Part shown: positions 48,957 to 59,860 of the stretch, piece after piece
How the letters are laid out: each line of letters begins with the position of its first letter
Position numbering within the stretch: position 1 is the stretch's first letter
DNA from: Epiperipatus broadwayi
Lineage: Eukaryota > Onychophora > Udeonychophora > Euonychophora > Peripatidae
Length of the DNA: 64,000 nucleotides
Assembly: GCA_028023455.1 (NCBI GenBank)
Contig: JAQFVV010006719.1
Location: forward strand, 248,001 to 312,000
Direction of reading: 5' to 3'
Notes under the pieces: generated by a model
What the model was told of the DNA's origin: nothing
Database searches by the model: none
Seen by the model: the letters and a program-made list of their open reading frames with translations, nothing else
Made by a program: the position numbers and the translations under genes

Positions 48957-49440
48957 AATTATAGGGGATTTGAACCCAGACCCTCAAGCTCCCTTCAGCT
49001 ATCCATCATGACCACATACATGTGAAAAATGGAAATAATCTCCAACATATATATTTCATGCTAAACCAGCAATCACCAGTGGGTTCAAATCATCATCTAC
49101 CACACACACACATATATATATAATCAGAACTCGGTTTATATTAACATAATAAATCTTTAAAATTTAATGGACAAGTTTCAGTCTACTCCACCATTCAACT
49201 CTTCAGCCTTCCATAAAATTGAAAATCTGATTTAATGTCCGAATCCTTTGATGATGCCAATATTATTATCATGCCCATATTGACTCCCAAGTCATTCTGA
49301 CCCCTCAGTATAACCGAATACTGATTATATACATGTAAGGGAGATGAGGATCTGACCCAACTGAATGAGTGCTGGTTCAGCATGAAAAATATATATTGGG
49401 GATCATTTGTCTTGTATGTGGCCATGTGTATCAGTTGTAT
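48957..49440 (-). mobile_element. Family D copy with inverted 5' part
   Basis: Read on the minus strand, the 3' end holds the tRNA-like block (GGGTCTGGGTTCAAATCCCC) and a TA-rich end. The 5' part (49320-49430) is an inverted copy of the internal segment at 49020-49130 (CATGCTAAACCAGC against CATGCTGAACCAGC). The result resembles the 5' inversion produced by twin priming. Confidence 0.7.
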
Positions 49441-49574
49441 AAGCTAGATTGGTGCAAATACCTCAAAATTATTAAATAAAATTCATTAGTGATTGTTTGA
49501 CCTTGCAGGACAAATTTTGTGAATTAATAAAATTAAACTTTTGGCAGAAATAACTTAATATTAAAAAAAATATA

Positions 49575-50045
49575 TGCCAGTGTGTTTGAAAAGGAAAGTT
49601 TTTAATACGTGCATTTTACCCGTTCTTATGTATGGATCTGAAACTTGGGTGCTCAACAGAAGAGCAATATAGAGACTAAATATCACTCAATTTAATATGG
49701 AGAAATGCATGTTAGGAGCAACAAGAAGAGATCAAAAACAAAATACATGGGAAAGAAAACAAACAAGTGTTACTAACAGCATTGAAAAAGTTAAAGAGTC
49801 TGAAGTAGAGTTGAACTGTACATATTGCTAGAAGAGATGATAAAAGATGGGCAATTGAAATATAAAATTGAATTCCAAGAAGTTGTAAAAGATTTGGAAA
49901 GACCTGTGAAATGAATGGATGAAATAAAAAAAGTCTGCTGGGATGATGTGGAAAAACAGTTCTAGAGATTGAGAAAATATATGAACTTGGAAAGACCTTT
50001 ATCTTGCAGTCGATCAATGATAATTGAAAATGATGATGATGAATG
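49575..50045 (+). mobile_element. RTE LINE 3' fragment, sense
   Basis: It starts with ATGCCAGTGTGTTTGAAAAGG (matching about 12090), includes YGSETW and HIARRDDKRW reading with frame slips, and ends in GATGATGATG. 5'-truncated and decayed. Confidence 0.88.
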
Positions 50046-50109
50046 ACTTTGCTATTATAAAAATAATAAACGCTGATTTGTTTTTTATTTTTTGTAATTT
50101 TTAGCCCTT

Positions 50110-50630
50110 TGGTGAACTTTCAAACTTCCATCAGCATGTTAAAACTTGATGCCTGAATCACAGTGGAAACACCATATGTCATCACAAGTTACTATTGATT
50201 TCAAAAAGTTTGGATCATTTCTTTTGGCTTATCAGTTTTTGATCTTCTGACAATCATTATGGAATAAATCTAGCACAAACTTTTGCTTTTTCCTAAATCC
50301 TCCCTCCTTTCTGATTGAATTGTTTTAATATTGATCATTTTCCATGATTCTAATAATTGCAGAATGATCATTTAGCACAAAAACACTCACTTTTTCCCTA
50401 TCATTTGGGATGTTTAACATATCAATGACATACTTACACAATAATCTTTTAGTTTGTTTCCAACTTCCAAAAATCATTTATGTCATTTTCAAACAATTAT
50501 CACCATAAACTTTTTGCATTATTTGGTATGTTTCTGTAGCATTAGTGCCAAGTTTTGCATTGAATTTTATCACTACTCTTTGCTTGTTTTTCATTTTCCA
50601 TTTAACTACTAATGTTTTACGTGTCATTAC
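50110..50630 (-). pseudogene. Mos1-type mariner transposase relic, N-terminal half
   Basis: On the minus strand the frame begins near 50630 and reads QRVVIKFNAKLGTNATETYQ, the helix-turn-helix of Mos1-type mariner transposases (also seen in GVQW3-like proteins). It continues with KVYGDNCLKM. Further on (about 50190-50110) FLKSIVTCDDIWCFHCDSG aligns with the TGDE-WV-YDPET block that carries the first catalytic Asp. Frameshifts and stops lie between, and the C-terminal catalytic half is missing. In live enzymes this protein cuts and pastes TIR-flanked DNA into TA sites. No TIR pair was found here. Confidence 0.8.
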
Positions 50631-50637
50631 TCTAGAA
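50630..50637. repeat. hAT TSD, left (nTCTAGAn type)
   Basis: CTCTAGAA, against GTCTAGAA at 53983-53990 (7 of 8). Confidence 0.75.
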
Positions 50638-50861
50638 CAGTGTTTCCCAAAGTGGGCAGTACCACTGCCCACTGGGCAGTGAAGACTTCTAGGGCACAAT
50701 AGTAAATTCAGACGCATTGGGGGGGGGGGGATTCAGGTGGTCTAGCCTTTTCTCTGGACGCACCGATCGTTAGCTTTAACTTGCTCTCAAACTGCTAATT
50801 TTTGCCAATTTTATGGTTGTTTTATAAATTGTTTATGCGCAAAAATATTAAAAAAGGAGGA

Positions 50862-50875
50862 TAGTCAGAGTAATT
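50862..50875. repeat. SINE TSD, left (14 bp)
   Basis: TAGTCAGAGTAATT, repeated exactly at 50989-51002. Confidence 0.9.
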
Positions 50876-50988
50876 TTTTTTTTTTTCATGTGTCATAGCA
50901 CCGACCGGGACGCGAACCCACAACCGTCTGCAACCAACTTCTTGCTTGCAAGGCGGCCGCGATGACCTCTCGGCTAATAGAGCTTGAC
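50876..50988 (-). mobile_element. Minimal tRNA-tail SINE (copy 7)
   Basis: On the minus strand: GTCAAGCTCTATTAGCCGAG start, enlarged variable arm, GGGTTCGCGTCCC B box, TATGACACATG and poly(A). The perfect 14-bp TSD suggests a fairly young insertion. Confidence 0.92.
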
Positions 50989-51002
50989 TAGTCAGAGTAA
51001 TT
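50989..51002. repeat. SINE TSD, right (14 bp)
   Basis: Partner of 50862-50875. Confidence 0.9.
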
Positions 51003-51769
51003 GTAAATGATTTGCACATTTTTGATGGGTTTTTTTTTCTCGGTTAACAAGTTAAAATGAATGCAGGTTATTATTGTATGGCTAATTTAAAATTTTACTA
51101 ATAGATTGTAATGGTATTGTTTTGTCAAACATCCCGTTTCAATCACTATGCCCCATAGTAGTATTGTTTCCCTAATTCAAACCCATCCATGTCCACACAT
51201 ATATGCATATTTTAGGTATATTAACGTACGTGTGCGTATATTTATATACATATAAATATTAAAGTCTGTATGCGTATGATTGTAATACGTATATTCAACT
51301 AAATTTAAAATATTAAAGTAAGTTGTGTAAACATTGTTGTATGTGTATAAGTGTACTTACATATATATATATGGATATTATAAACATTGCAATGCGATTT
51401 AAATTATTTTATCTTTAAGTTATTGTAAGATTTAAATACAAGTTTACTTTTATTCGCATACAAATTTCCAATTCCAAAGGTGACAGAGTTACACATATAG
51501 CAAAATGTTTATAAAACTTAAATCTCTTTTAAAAAGATCGCCTGTTTCTTAGAAATTATCTCAGGTCACACACACCTGGTTTAATTTGTATGAGAACTAA
51601 GAACAACGTTTTAAAGTAAATTCTTAAATAAATTTAAGACAAAAGAAAAGCAGTCGAGCTGCACTATTTAATGAATAACTCTAATTTTGCTTTTGTCTAG
51701 TTAATAAAGAGATATTAAAACTTAAATCTTAAAATTTATAAACTGTAAACAACAATATAGTTTTGCAGG
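51003..51769. other. Unassigned interior of the hAT
   Basis: No domain or repeat match found within the window. Confidence 0.4.
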
Positions 51770-53925
51770 GTGGAGTAAAAGCATTAATATAAAAAAAACC
51801 AAAATCAAGTACTAAGGATCACTCTCTTAAATTTTGTAACATATTGCCACAGAAGACTATGCCCCATTTTACATTGGAAACCATTGGCTAGAAGGTAACC
51901 AAAGTGATGTTTTACTTTCGAAAGATTGGTCCAGGATGATAGAGAAGTTCGAGACCAACAGCCAGTCAAAAAGATATCAGACAAGCCAGCCCAAAGAAGA
52001 ATGCCAGTGCCAAATGCCATGAAAACGCCTCATCTAGAAGATTATTGGCAAACATATCATCCCACAGAGCACTTTAAATTAAATCTAAACTAAACTAATT
52101 TAATAATTTCTAAAGCTAGCTCTTTTGTTGAACATTCATTCATAAATAATAACTTCAAATAACTTTTAATAAATAAATTCGGTAATAAGAAAGTTAATAT
52201 AACTTTTAATAATAATATTTGTAAGAATCTTGTCTATATTTAAATTAAATGACTATTTATAATTTAATAATTTTTCTAAATATAATAACTATATCCAGTT
52301 ATTATCTGTATCTTTCTAATCTGTGGTCACACCTATTCTCTTTTATATTATTTGTTTACTATATTAAAATATTATGATGTGCCACGATTCAAAGCGGAGA
52401 TTATTAATATTAGTAATTTCAGAGAGATAATTAGACGCTCTCTGGTAATTGATTTATGCTGCTCTTAAGCCCACTCAGAAATCTCTGTTTTGATACCTAT
52501 TATATATGTATTTAGTTAAGCTATTATGTTTTAGCTTAGCTTAAGGTTTGTATGTTAATAAAGAATATTTAATTAATTGATAGCGAGAATATTTTGAAGC
52601 ACATTATAAAATTAACTAGTTGAGTCCCAAATATGCTTTATTCCTCCTTAGTTTATTATTATAAACTAAATAGATATAATTTGTAAACTAGATCACTTTA
52701 ATTTACCCTTTTTAGCATGTTTTATGTCTGCTAATCCACAAACTGGCATATAGTAGTTTCGCAGATCGAAACTATAGATTTAGCGCTTTAGTTTATTTTA
52801 ATATTTGATATTTTGGAAAGCATTACGAATGTGTCCTTATAAAACACAAATGTACTATATGCCTTGCTATATATTTTCTTATTAAAATAGACTTCTGATT
52901 TATAAGTCATGCCATTAATATTAGTTCAGGCAGCTCTCTTTTAGAACTGGAACATGAGGGTCTAGAATTATATATTAAGCTGCTCCTGTCACCAGAACTA
53001 AATGTTCTCATATTTTATGGTAGCAAATTGTACGGTCCACAGGAACTGAGCATTTGGTGCTGAATCCCATGAATAATTGCACATTCGAGCCACAACCCTT
53101 ATTTAGTTTATGTAGACACAGTCTCAGAAGCTATGCTGCAAATTGCCAGCTCATCCTCCTTTATATTATTCAGTTTAGCATTTATCTGAACTCCAGATCT
53201 AGTTCATACAAATGATCTGCATAGAAAACACACTTATTTCTCATTATGTATTATTAATAAGTTTATTTACTATTGTCATTCTTGTAAGATTTAACTCTTA
53301 GCAAACCTCATAGGAATGGCATACCACAATTTAGGCATGACAATAAATCATAGATGGTAATAATTGTAATAAACTTGAAATTAAATGATTTAAAGTGCAT
53401 TCTAAAGATGAGACCTTGTATCTGACTCACTCATCTGTAATGGTCATATTTGTACATTCATGCAATAAAATCTCGAGTCCTGGCAAATTATACCAAGGCT
53501 GATCTAGATGAGGGCTTGAGACCTCGAATTCGATTGCACCTCAGCTCCTCCACCAACACTCCATGACTTACTACCCTATGAATGACATATATGAAGCTAC
53601 ACTTGGAGTTTATTAGTTCGCATGGCGGCAGGAGCAAAGGGTGGAGCAAGAGACTCAGAGAATATTAACTAAATTATTAATACTTTAAATCAACACACAC
53701 TTCTATGGCTGGCTAGATAATGCATATATCAATAATTAAGACTAGTATTAAGAAATTTAACTAAGATTGGGATGGATTATAAATGATACGCAACACAGTG
53801 GTTATAATTTAATATATTTTAATTATTAAATATAGATAAAATAAACATGAGTGCATTGAATATTTATGTCAAAAATATCAAATAGATTGAATGTGGAAAA
53901 CTGTTATACTTAGGGGTGGGGACAT
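51770..53925 (-). repeat. Family A long interspersed repeat, copy 2 (rearranged)
   Basis: 51770-53425 aligns with the reverse complement of 7048-9515, for example CTCCTTAGTTTATTATTATAA against TTATAATAATAAACTAAGGA. 53436-53925 aligns directly with 6568-7047, starting TGTAATGGTCATATTTG. The site homologous to the 7775 TSD is empty here. The minus-strand open frame at 51805-52020 is in block 2 and has no known domain. Confidence 0.75.
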
Positions 53926-53982
53926 CACAAAATTTATGTCTTGAAAAGGGGGTGGTGGCCTGAAAAAGTTTGGGAATCTATG

Positions 53983-53990
53983 GTCTAGAA
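53983..53990. repeat. Shared hAT TSD (GTCTAGAA)
   Basis: It is the right TSD of the element ending at 53982 and directly abuts the CAGTG start of the next hAT at 53991. Confidence 0.7.
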
Positions 53991-56453
53991 CAGTGTTCCC
54001 CAAACTTTCAATACCTGTGTACCTCTTTAATAATTTTCGTAATGCTAAGTACCCCTCATTAAAAAAATTATAATAAAAAATATTTTTATTTTCATTTTAG
54101 TATATAAGAAAAATAATAATAAATGAAAAAAATTTATTCATAATAAAATATAAATAAAAGTTATATTATAAATAAAATTTATTAAGATCAATGAGAAGGA
54201 TAAAATTGTTTAGGTTGAAATGACAGATTATCATAATTTGGTTCACCTGGTTGTTAATTTTAATCTGAGATGGGGTTCTACATCCAAAAGCCTGTTCCTT
54301 TTTTTCGGCTTAATGTCTACAAATGCTGAAAAAGCAACCGCACATAAGTATGAAGTAGGAAAAGGTCAAATGTATTTCAAGACTTTTTGCATTAAACCCG
54401 GATACGCATGTTGCATTTCACCAGAATGATGTTAAAGTACATTCCTTTTCTTTATTTTTCAAGAATACGACTGAAGCTAATTCCAACAATTGCTCTTCTT
54501 CTGTATGTGATAAACCTTATGGCATGGATGTTGTATTAATGTTAAATGGAAATCTTATCCATTCAATATTTTTATTTAAATCAGGAAAGTTTCAAGCCCA
54601 CTTGTAAAGTGCTGTGTTATACACTTCATAGTATCAGCATCTATTTTAATATTCAAATTTGTTATAAATTCAAAAAGAGAAGAAAATGAGTCCACTTTTC
54701 CATTGCCAACTCTTTTTTGCCATAAATTTAGTTTTGCCATGGTAGCAATCACTTTATCTTGAAAGTGAAACAATGAAATTTCTTTTCCATGCAATGATGA
54801 GTTGAGACAATTTAAAACAGAGAATATATCTGCTAATTATGCTAATTTATAAAGCCATTGCCAGATATATAAACAGTTTCTCAGCTCAAGTCTATCATTA
54901 AGAAAAATCTGAACTTCATGTCTAAGTTCAAATAATTGGTTTAAAATTTTATCTCGAGATAGCCAATGAACATCAGTATGAAATAGAAGCTGCATATGAC
55001 TACTTCCCATTTCTTCACACATTTGTGAAAAAGTCATGCATTCAGAGGATAGTCTTTAATGTAGTTAATAATTTTCACACTTTCATCCAGAACTTACCAT
55101 AGATCAGTGGGCATTTTATGTATTGCCAAAGCCTCTCTGTGTATGCAACAATGTGTGGATATGACATTTGGGGCAACATTCTGAATTCTTGCAACAAGTG
55201 CTTTATTACTTCTGATCATATTTTTTGCTCCATCTGTGCTTATTCCGACACATCTATTCCAATCAATTTTGTTCTCTTTCGTAAATTTATTAATAATATA
55301 AAAAAATATCTTCTCCTGTTGTATGACCTAATAAAGGCTGGCAAAATAAAAAGTTATTATGAATTTCTTGATCCTTTTCATATCTAACAAATGCCATAAG
55401 ATTTGCAAAATTTGCAATATCAGTGGATTCATCAACTTGTAATGGATAATAATGACTTTGAGAATACCAGATAATAACATCTATTTTACATTATTAGACA
55501 TGTTGAGGATTCGTCAATGAAATGAATTATTTGAGAAGGGTGCTTGGCCAAAATTTTATTTAGCTCTATCTCCAATCATTACTTCTGCCATTATCTTAGC
55601 TGCAGGTTTGATTAAAGTTTTGCCAATCATCTCCACTTCACATCTTGCAATTAAATGTGACACATGATATGAAGCTGTTAGGATTTTTTGATTGTCACTT
55701 CCTGTCAAATCCCGCATTACTTTTTTTAAGACAGATTTAAATCCATAAATTTGTTTTCAAAAACATCGATGGGTATATCTTTGCACTGATTGTGATTTGT
55801 CTCAAAATGGTGCTTTAAGTTGGATGATTTCATGATTTCATTTGTTAAATTTTCAAAACAAATGATGCAAAGCAGAATAGACTCTTTTTCATCTCCAGTC
55901 CATCAGAATCCAAATTTAAGATATTCTTTAATAAACTTGCTAGTTTTCCTTGCTTTTTTCTTAACAGGTTTTTTCAAAATTTTAAGTGGTTCATTGACGT
56001 TAATTTCATTACTTTCTGTTTGCTGATTGTTACTATTATTTGGTTTAGAAGTTCCAAATTTTGATGAGTAATCCATAATCTTAAATGTTAGGGATAAAAA
56101 TTATATTTTATAAAAATAATCCAAATCAATGAGACTTACTAAAAAACAAAACAAACCTTTCCAGTAGAAAAATCACACGAAAGCTATGCATGTGCCGTAA
56201 CAGTTCAATGTGTATATGAAAGAGTATTGTATGTAACACTTTATCTGAGACCAAGACTGGATGAATATGCAGAATCAAAATGCTTGTTGACGCCATGGCT
56301 ATGCATACAAAACTACGCATACACAATACTAATAAGTGAAAAAGTTTTATTATTATTTTTATATGATTGTAATAAAAACAGTAAGCTGCTTGTGGCACCA
56401 GAGATGCTGCATGTACCCCCAAGGGTACTTATACCCCACTTTGAGAAACACTG
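53991..56453 (-). mobile_element. BED-finger hAT transposon with decayed transposase
   Basis: The ends are CAGTGTTCCCCAAACTTTC and CCCCACTTTGAGAAACACTG. The subterminal text (GTACCTCTTTAATAATTTTC, GTACCCCCAAGGGTACTTAT) is typical of ZBED-type hAT elements. The 2.46-kb element holds one transposase pseudogene on the minus strand. The right flank ACTTATTG does not match the left GTCTAGAA, so the TSD is decayed or the element was rearranged with its neighbour. Confidence 0.88.
54243..56076 (-). pseudogene. ZBED5-like hAT transposase pseudogene
   Basis: The chosen start is the ATG at 56076 (MDYSSKFGTSKPNN), because a Lys-rich linker and BED finger follow at the usual distance. The BED finger is about 55797-55885 (CIICFENL, then SNLKHHFETNH). 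The catalytic-core region includes LLFHTDVHWLSRDK and LFELRHEVQIFL (about 54990-54900). KVIATMAKLNLWQKRV lies near 54760-54715, TEEEQLLELAS near 54495, and the dimerisation-domain end KKRNRLLDVEPHLRLKLT at 54298-54246. The length of about 610 codons matches intact relatives. Stops include one at 55903-55905, and frameshifts are frequent. A live enzyme would excise hAT elements and make 8-bp TSDs. Confidence 0.88.
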
Positions 56454-56821
56454 ACTTATTGTATTGAATGAAATTGGTATTTTTTTTTTGTTTTTATAGT
56501 CATTAAATGAATGCATTAATTGTCTAGCATGAAGACTAGATGAAAATCAGATGTTCATTAATTATATAATCAAAACATAATATTGAATACTGTATAATGA
56601 ATAAATTTTGTATTGCAGAATGAGTACATTTTTAGTATCAAAGTCACCATTTTCATTGATGAAGTCACTATTATATAATGTCGTCAATTGTAAATCAATA
56701 TAATGGTTACAAATTGATGATCATTATACATTACTAACCAGAAAAAAAAAATATTAACTCCCTTTCATAGTTTATAAATTTATATATTTAAAACTTATAT
56801 TCAGTTTTATTTAAATGAAAT

Positions 56822-57166
56822 TAAAAATAATGTGAAAGGCTGAAACTTTTAACAGATGTGCCTTAAAAATGCTTATGTGACAGCCAATCAGATGTAATAA
56901 TCACTGCACATGGAACTCTCAAATTCAAAACACAAGGCAGAGATTTTACGAGATTTCACGCTCTTAGTTCAAAATGCTTGAGTCTGGCTTATTTATATAT
57001 AAATTTAAGTAGAAAAGAAAGTGGTTTCTCTTTTTCTCATAAAATCTCTGCTTTGTGTTTTGAATTTGAGAGTTCCATGTGCAGTCATTATTACACCTGA
57101 TTGGCTGCCACATAAGTATTTTTAAGGCGCATCTGTTAAAGATTTCAGCCTTTCATGTTATTTTTA
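56822..57166. mobile_element. 345-bp foldback element
   Basis: Arms of about 130 bp share GTGAAAGGCTGAAA, AACAGATG, CCAATCAGATGTAATAA and GCACATGGAACTCTCAAATT with their complements, around a 90-bp spacer (56950-57040). No coding sequence. Probably a MITE. Confidence 0.85.
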
Positions 57167-57824
57167 TATCATCTGCTTACGCTTAATAAATTTTAATATA
57201 TTTAAATGAAATCAAAAAATGCATTTTCAAGGGGCTACTGATTGAACATGAGAGGGGGGAATATTTAATTATTATATAATATACTATATCTTGGCCATTT
57301 TTTATGTTGATAATTTTCAACTCGAATATATCTCTTTTGTCTTATATTTTAAGGGACAGTCAAAAAACAACAATTCTAATAAAATTTTAAAATAAACATA
57401 ATAAATATAAATAATTTTTAAAAATTAACGGTTTCATTTTTTAGCTATCCTTGAATTCAATAAAATTAAGTCTTATATCCTTTGTTTTGGGATGGGATAG
57501 ATAAAGAAAATAAATTAATCTATGGTCCAAAGTTACTCATAAGTGACATAAAAAATAGGACTGTGTTTCAATTTGTCATTAATTGACATATTTTATTTTC
57601 TGTTTAATATTAAATTCAACTCCTCTTTCTATAAAAGCTTCTAGTATCTTTTCTAATTTATGCGTACTTAAATTATCTGTCTAAAGGAAGACTGAGTAGT
57701 TTTAAGCAGTTGGATATTACTATCAAATAATATTTCACACTTAGTGCTATGCGTAGGACATTTAAATCTAAAGAAACCTACATCAACTTCCAACTGATGA
57801 AATAAGAAATGTCTCAAGTTAATC
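57167..57824. other. AT-rich spacer
   Basis: Nothing recognised. Confidence 0.4.
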
Positions 57825-58161
57825 AAACGTGCAAAACAGTTGGGTTTCTTAGTTTGGTGTTTGGATTTTGGCTTGATTTTTTTCAAGCCTATGATCATAG
57901 GATTATTTCAAACGTGCGAAACAGTTGGGTTTCTTAGTTTGGTGTTTGGACTTTGGCTTGATTTTTTCAAGCCTATGACCATAGGATTATTTCAAACATG
58001 CGAAACAGATGGGTTTCTTAGTTTGGTGTTTGGACTTTGGCTTGATTTTTTCAAGCCTATGATAATAGGATTATTTCAAACGTGCAAAACAGTTGGGTTT
58101 CTTAGTTTGGTGTTTGGACTGTGGCTTGATTTTTTCAAGCCTATGATCATAGGATTATTTT
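57825..58161 (+). repeat. Minisatellite, four 84/85-bp units
   Basis: Units start at 57825, 57910, 57994 and 58078 with AAACRTGCRAAACAG. Each holds two small stems: CTTGATTTTTTCAAG and the near-perfect CCTATGATCATAGG. Because 84 is 28 codons, an open frame of 131 codons (57840-58235) runs through with a repeating FLSLVFGLWLDFFKP motif. That frame is hydrophobic and probably a by-product of the repeat. Confidence 0.92.
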
Positions 58162-59148
58162 TAAAACAAGCATTAACTTTTGATTATTTTCTATGCACTT
58201 TCTTAATATATTTTTTTTTAGAATCTTCTATTTAATCATAGTTTTAATAAACTTTTGGATTTATAACAACATTATAGGGTGCTTATGAGTTTTCATGTAA
58301 ACCAAGGTGGTAACCCGTATTTTTGGTAAATCTATAATTTCGGGTGCAAATATTAAATAATATTTTAAACTTAAGAATGCTGCTAAATAAATCGTTGAAA
58401 AGAAATATTCAAATTAAACGGTCAAAATAAACATAGACTCATGTATATATTAATTAATTGAATAGACCTTACAAATTACCTTATATGAAAATAAATTCCT
58501 AAAAAAAATTTCATTATAGTTGAACAAAGCAGAAGCAAAAATACTCCAGAAAAAGATAAGGAAACAAAAAAAGAGAGCGTTATAAATTGATAGGAAAAAG
58601 GGACTGAGAACTTTTTCTGTGATTGCTGCTAGTGCCACTGTTCCACGAGTTGTAGAGCAGCAGATCATTATCGGAGGACTTTAAGCCGACTAGTACTTTT
58701 AACAGACTGCCTCGTCTTATTATTATTTTGAATGCCTCAAGAGCCTCTTAGAGAGTTGTACTATAAGGACCGTAGACAGTAGTGAAGGTAACGTGAATAA
58801 TAGCATACCTAAACTGTATAAACATTATTTGCTATTCAATAATTAACATGTGAATTAGGCTCGCTCAAATGCAGACTATATTTATATTAAAGATCCGTAT
58901 AGCAATTCTTTTTTCTTAATTGTTAATAAATTGTTATTGCTAAATACATATCTGTCGAGTTTATTATGTTTGTTTGCTGGTCACCCTGTCATAGTTGGGG
59001 ACACAGCATCGAGTGCCCCCAAAAAATGTCTGCTAGGAAACGTCACATTTAATATTTTATATTTTTAATACTGTTATTTTTTTTAAAAAAATAAATGATT
59101 GGGAAAAAATTAATTGCAGTATTTACAGTTTCTTTTCCCTTTTTTTTC
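58162..59148. other. AT-rich spacer with a less AT-rich patch
   Basis: 58570-58800 is less AT-rich, with a TATAAATT box at 58582 and a GAAG/GTAACG donor-like word near 58787-58792. A non-coding first exon is conceivable but not supported by a downstream gene. Confidence 0.3.
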
Positions 59149-59162
59149 GGGGGGGGGGGGGG
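59149..59162. repeat. G14 homopolymer
   Basis: Fourteen G following a T8 run. Confidence 0.9.
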
Positions 59163-59759
59163 TTACCTTATTGACACAATATATATATAATATTTACACT
59201 TTATTCATGTTAGCGGCGTGCAATCATATCGTGACCTGTAATGCACACTTTTCAGGAAAGCAGGATCCCGTACCTTTGGAAATAGGCCACTACATCACGT
59301 TCTATGAAGGAATGTCCAAAATTTTTATCATTATGAGAGTTTATCAAAAAAACAAACAACTGCCTGATAAAAAGAAACACACTGAATTGAATCAAACTAC
59401 GATAATGTTAAGAGTGTCATATTACTTCCCACATTATAACTATATATATATATATAAATTGCAACAAAGCTGCTAATAAGATTTATTCCTTTTTTTAAAA
59501 AAATTATCAATCGATTTATTAATTTTGTTTTAATTTAATAATTAACATCTTCGGTAGATTATAGGCCTTCGGAACTGTAAGTTTATCAAAAATACGGAGT
59601 ATCATCTTGGTTTGCTTGAAAACTCCCAAGTATCCATTATAGTTTAACATACTAATAGAGGAAAACCTTCAAAAGATGATAGTTTCTTATCTTTTCTAAG
59701 AGTGATCAAATCTTGCATGATTTACTGAACACCTGACTATAGTAGATTTATTTTTAATA

Positions 59760-59860
59760 TATAGGGTATATGAGCACAGACTTTCACACGACCCACCACT
59801 CTATCTCATAACACTGATACACTTGAACAAATATATGTTGAAAAGATAAATCATGGTAAG
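59760..59860 (-). mobile_element. Family D short copy (tRNA-like end only)
   Basis: ATAGGGTATATGAGCACAGAC and TTTCACACGACCCACC match the tRNA-like end of the copy at 28085 almost base for base. Only about 100 bp are present, so truncation removed the other side. Confidence 0.75.

Larger units (their letters stand above)
50638..53982. mobile_element. hAT element carrying a SINE and family A copy 2
   Basis: The left end is CAGTGTTTCCCAAAGTGGGC and the right end AAAAAGTTTGGGAATCTATG, a hAT TIR pair of the kind that inserts at nTCTAGAn. The interior holds the SINE at 50876-50988 and family A copy 2 (51770-53925). A G12 run lies at 50719-50730. No transposase was seen, so the hAT is a non-autonomous host of later insertions. 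Confidence 0.75.

Noticed and set aside
53991-56453. Intact autonomous hAT transposon
   Set aside because: In-frame stops (for example 55903-55905), many frameshifts and no matching TSD.
58570-58800. First exon with TATA box
   Set aside because: Single motif matches only, with no downstream coding sequence.
59114-59476. 120-codon plus-strand open frame across the G14 run
   Set aside because: The frame depends on the homopolymer length and on (TA)n sequence; an exon reading with CTTTTCAG before GAAAGCAGG is possible but unsupported.
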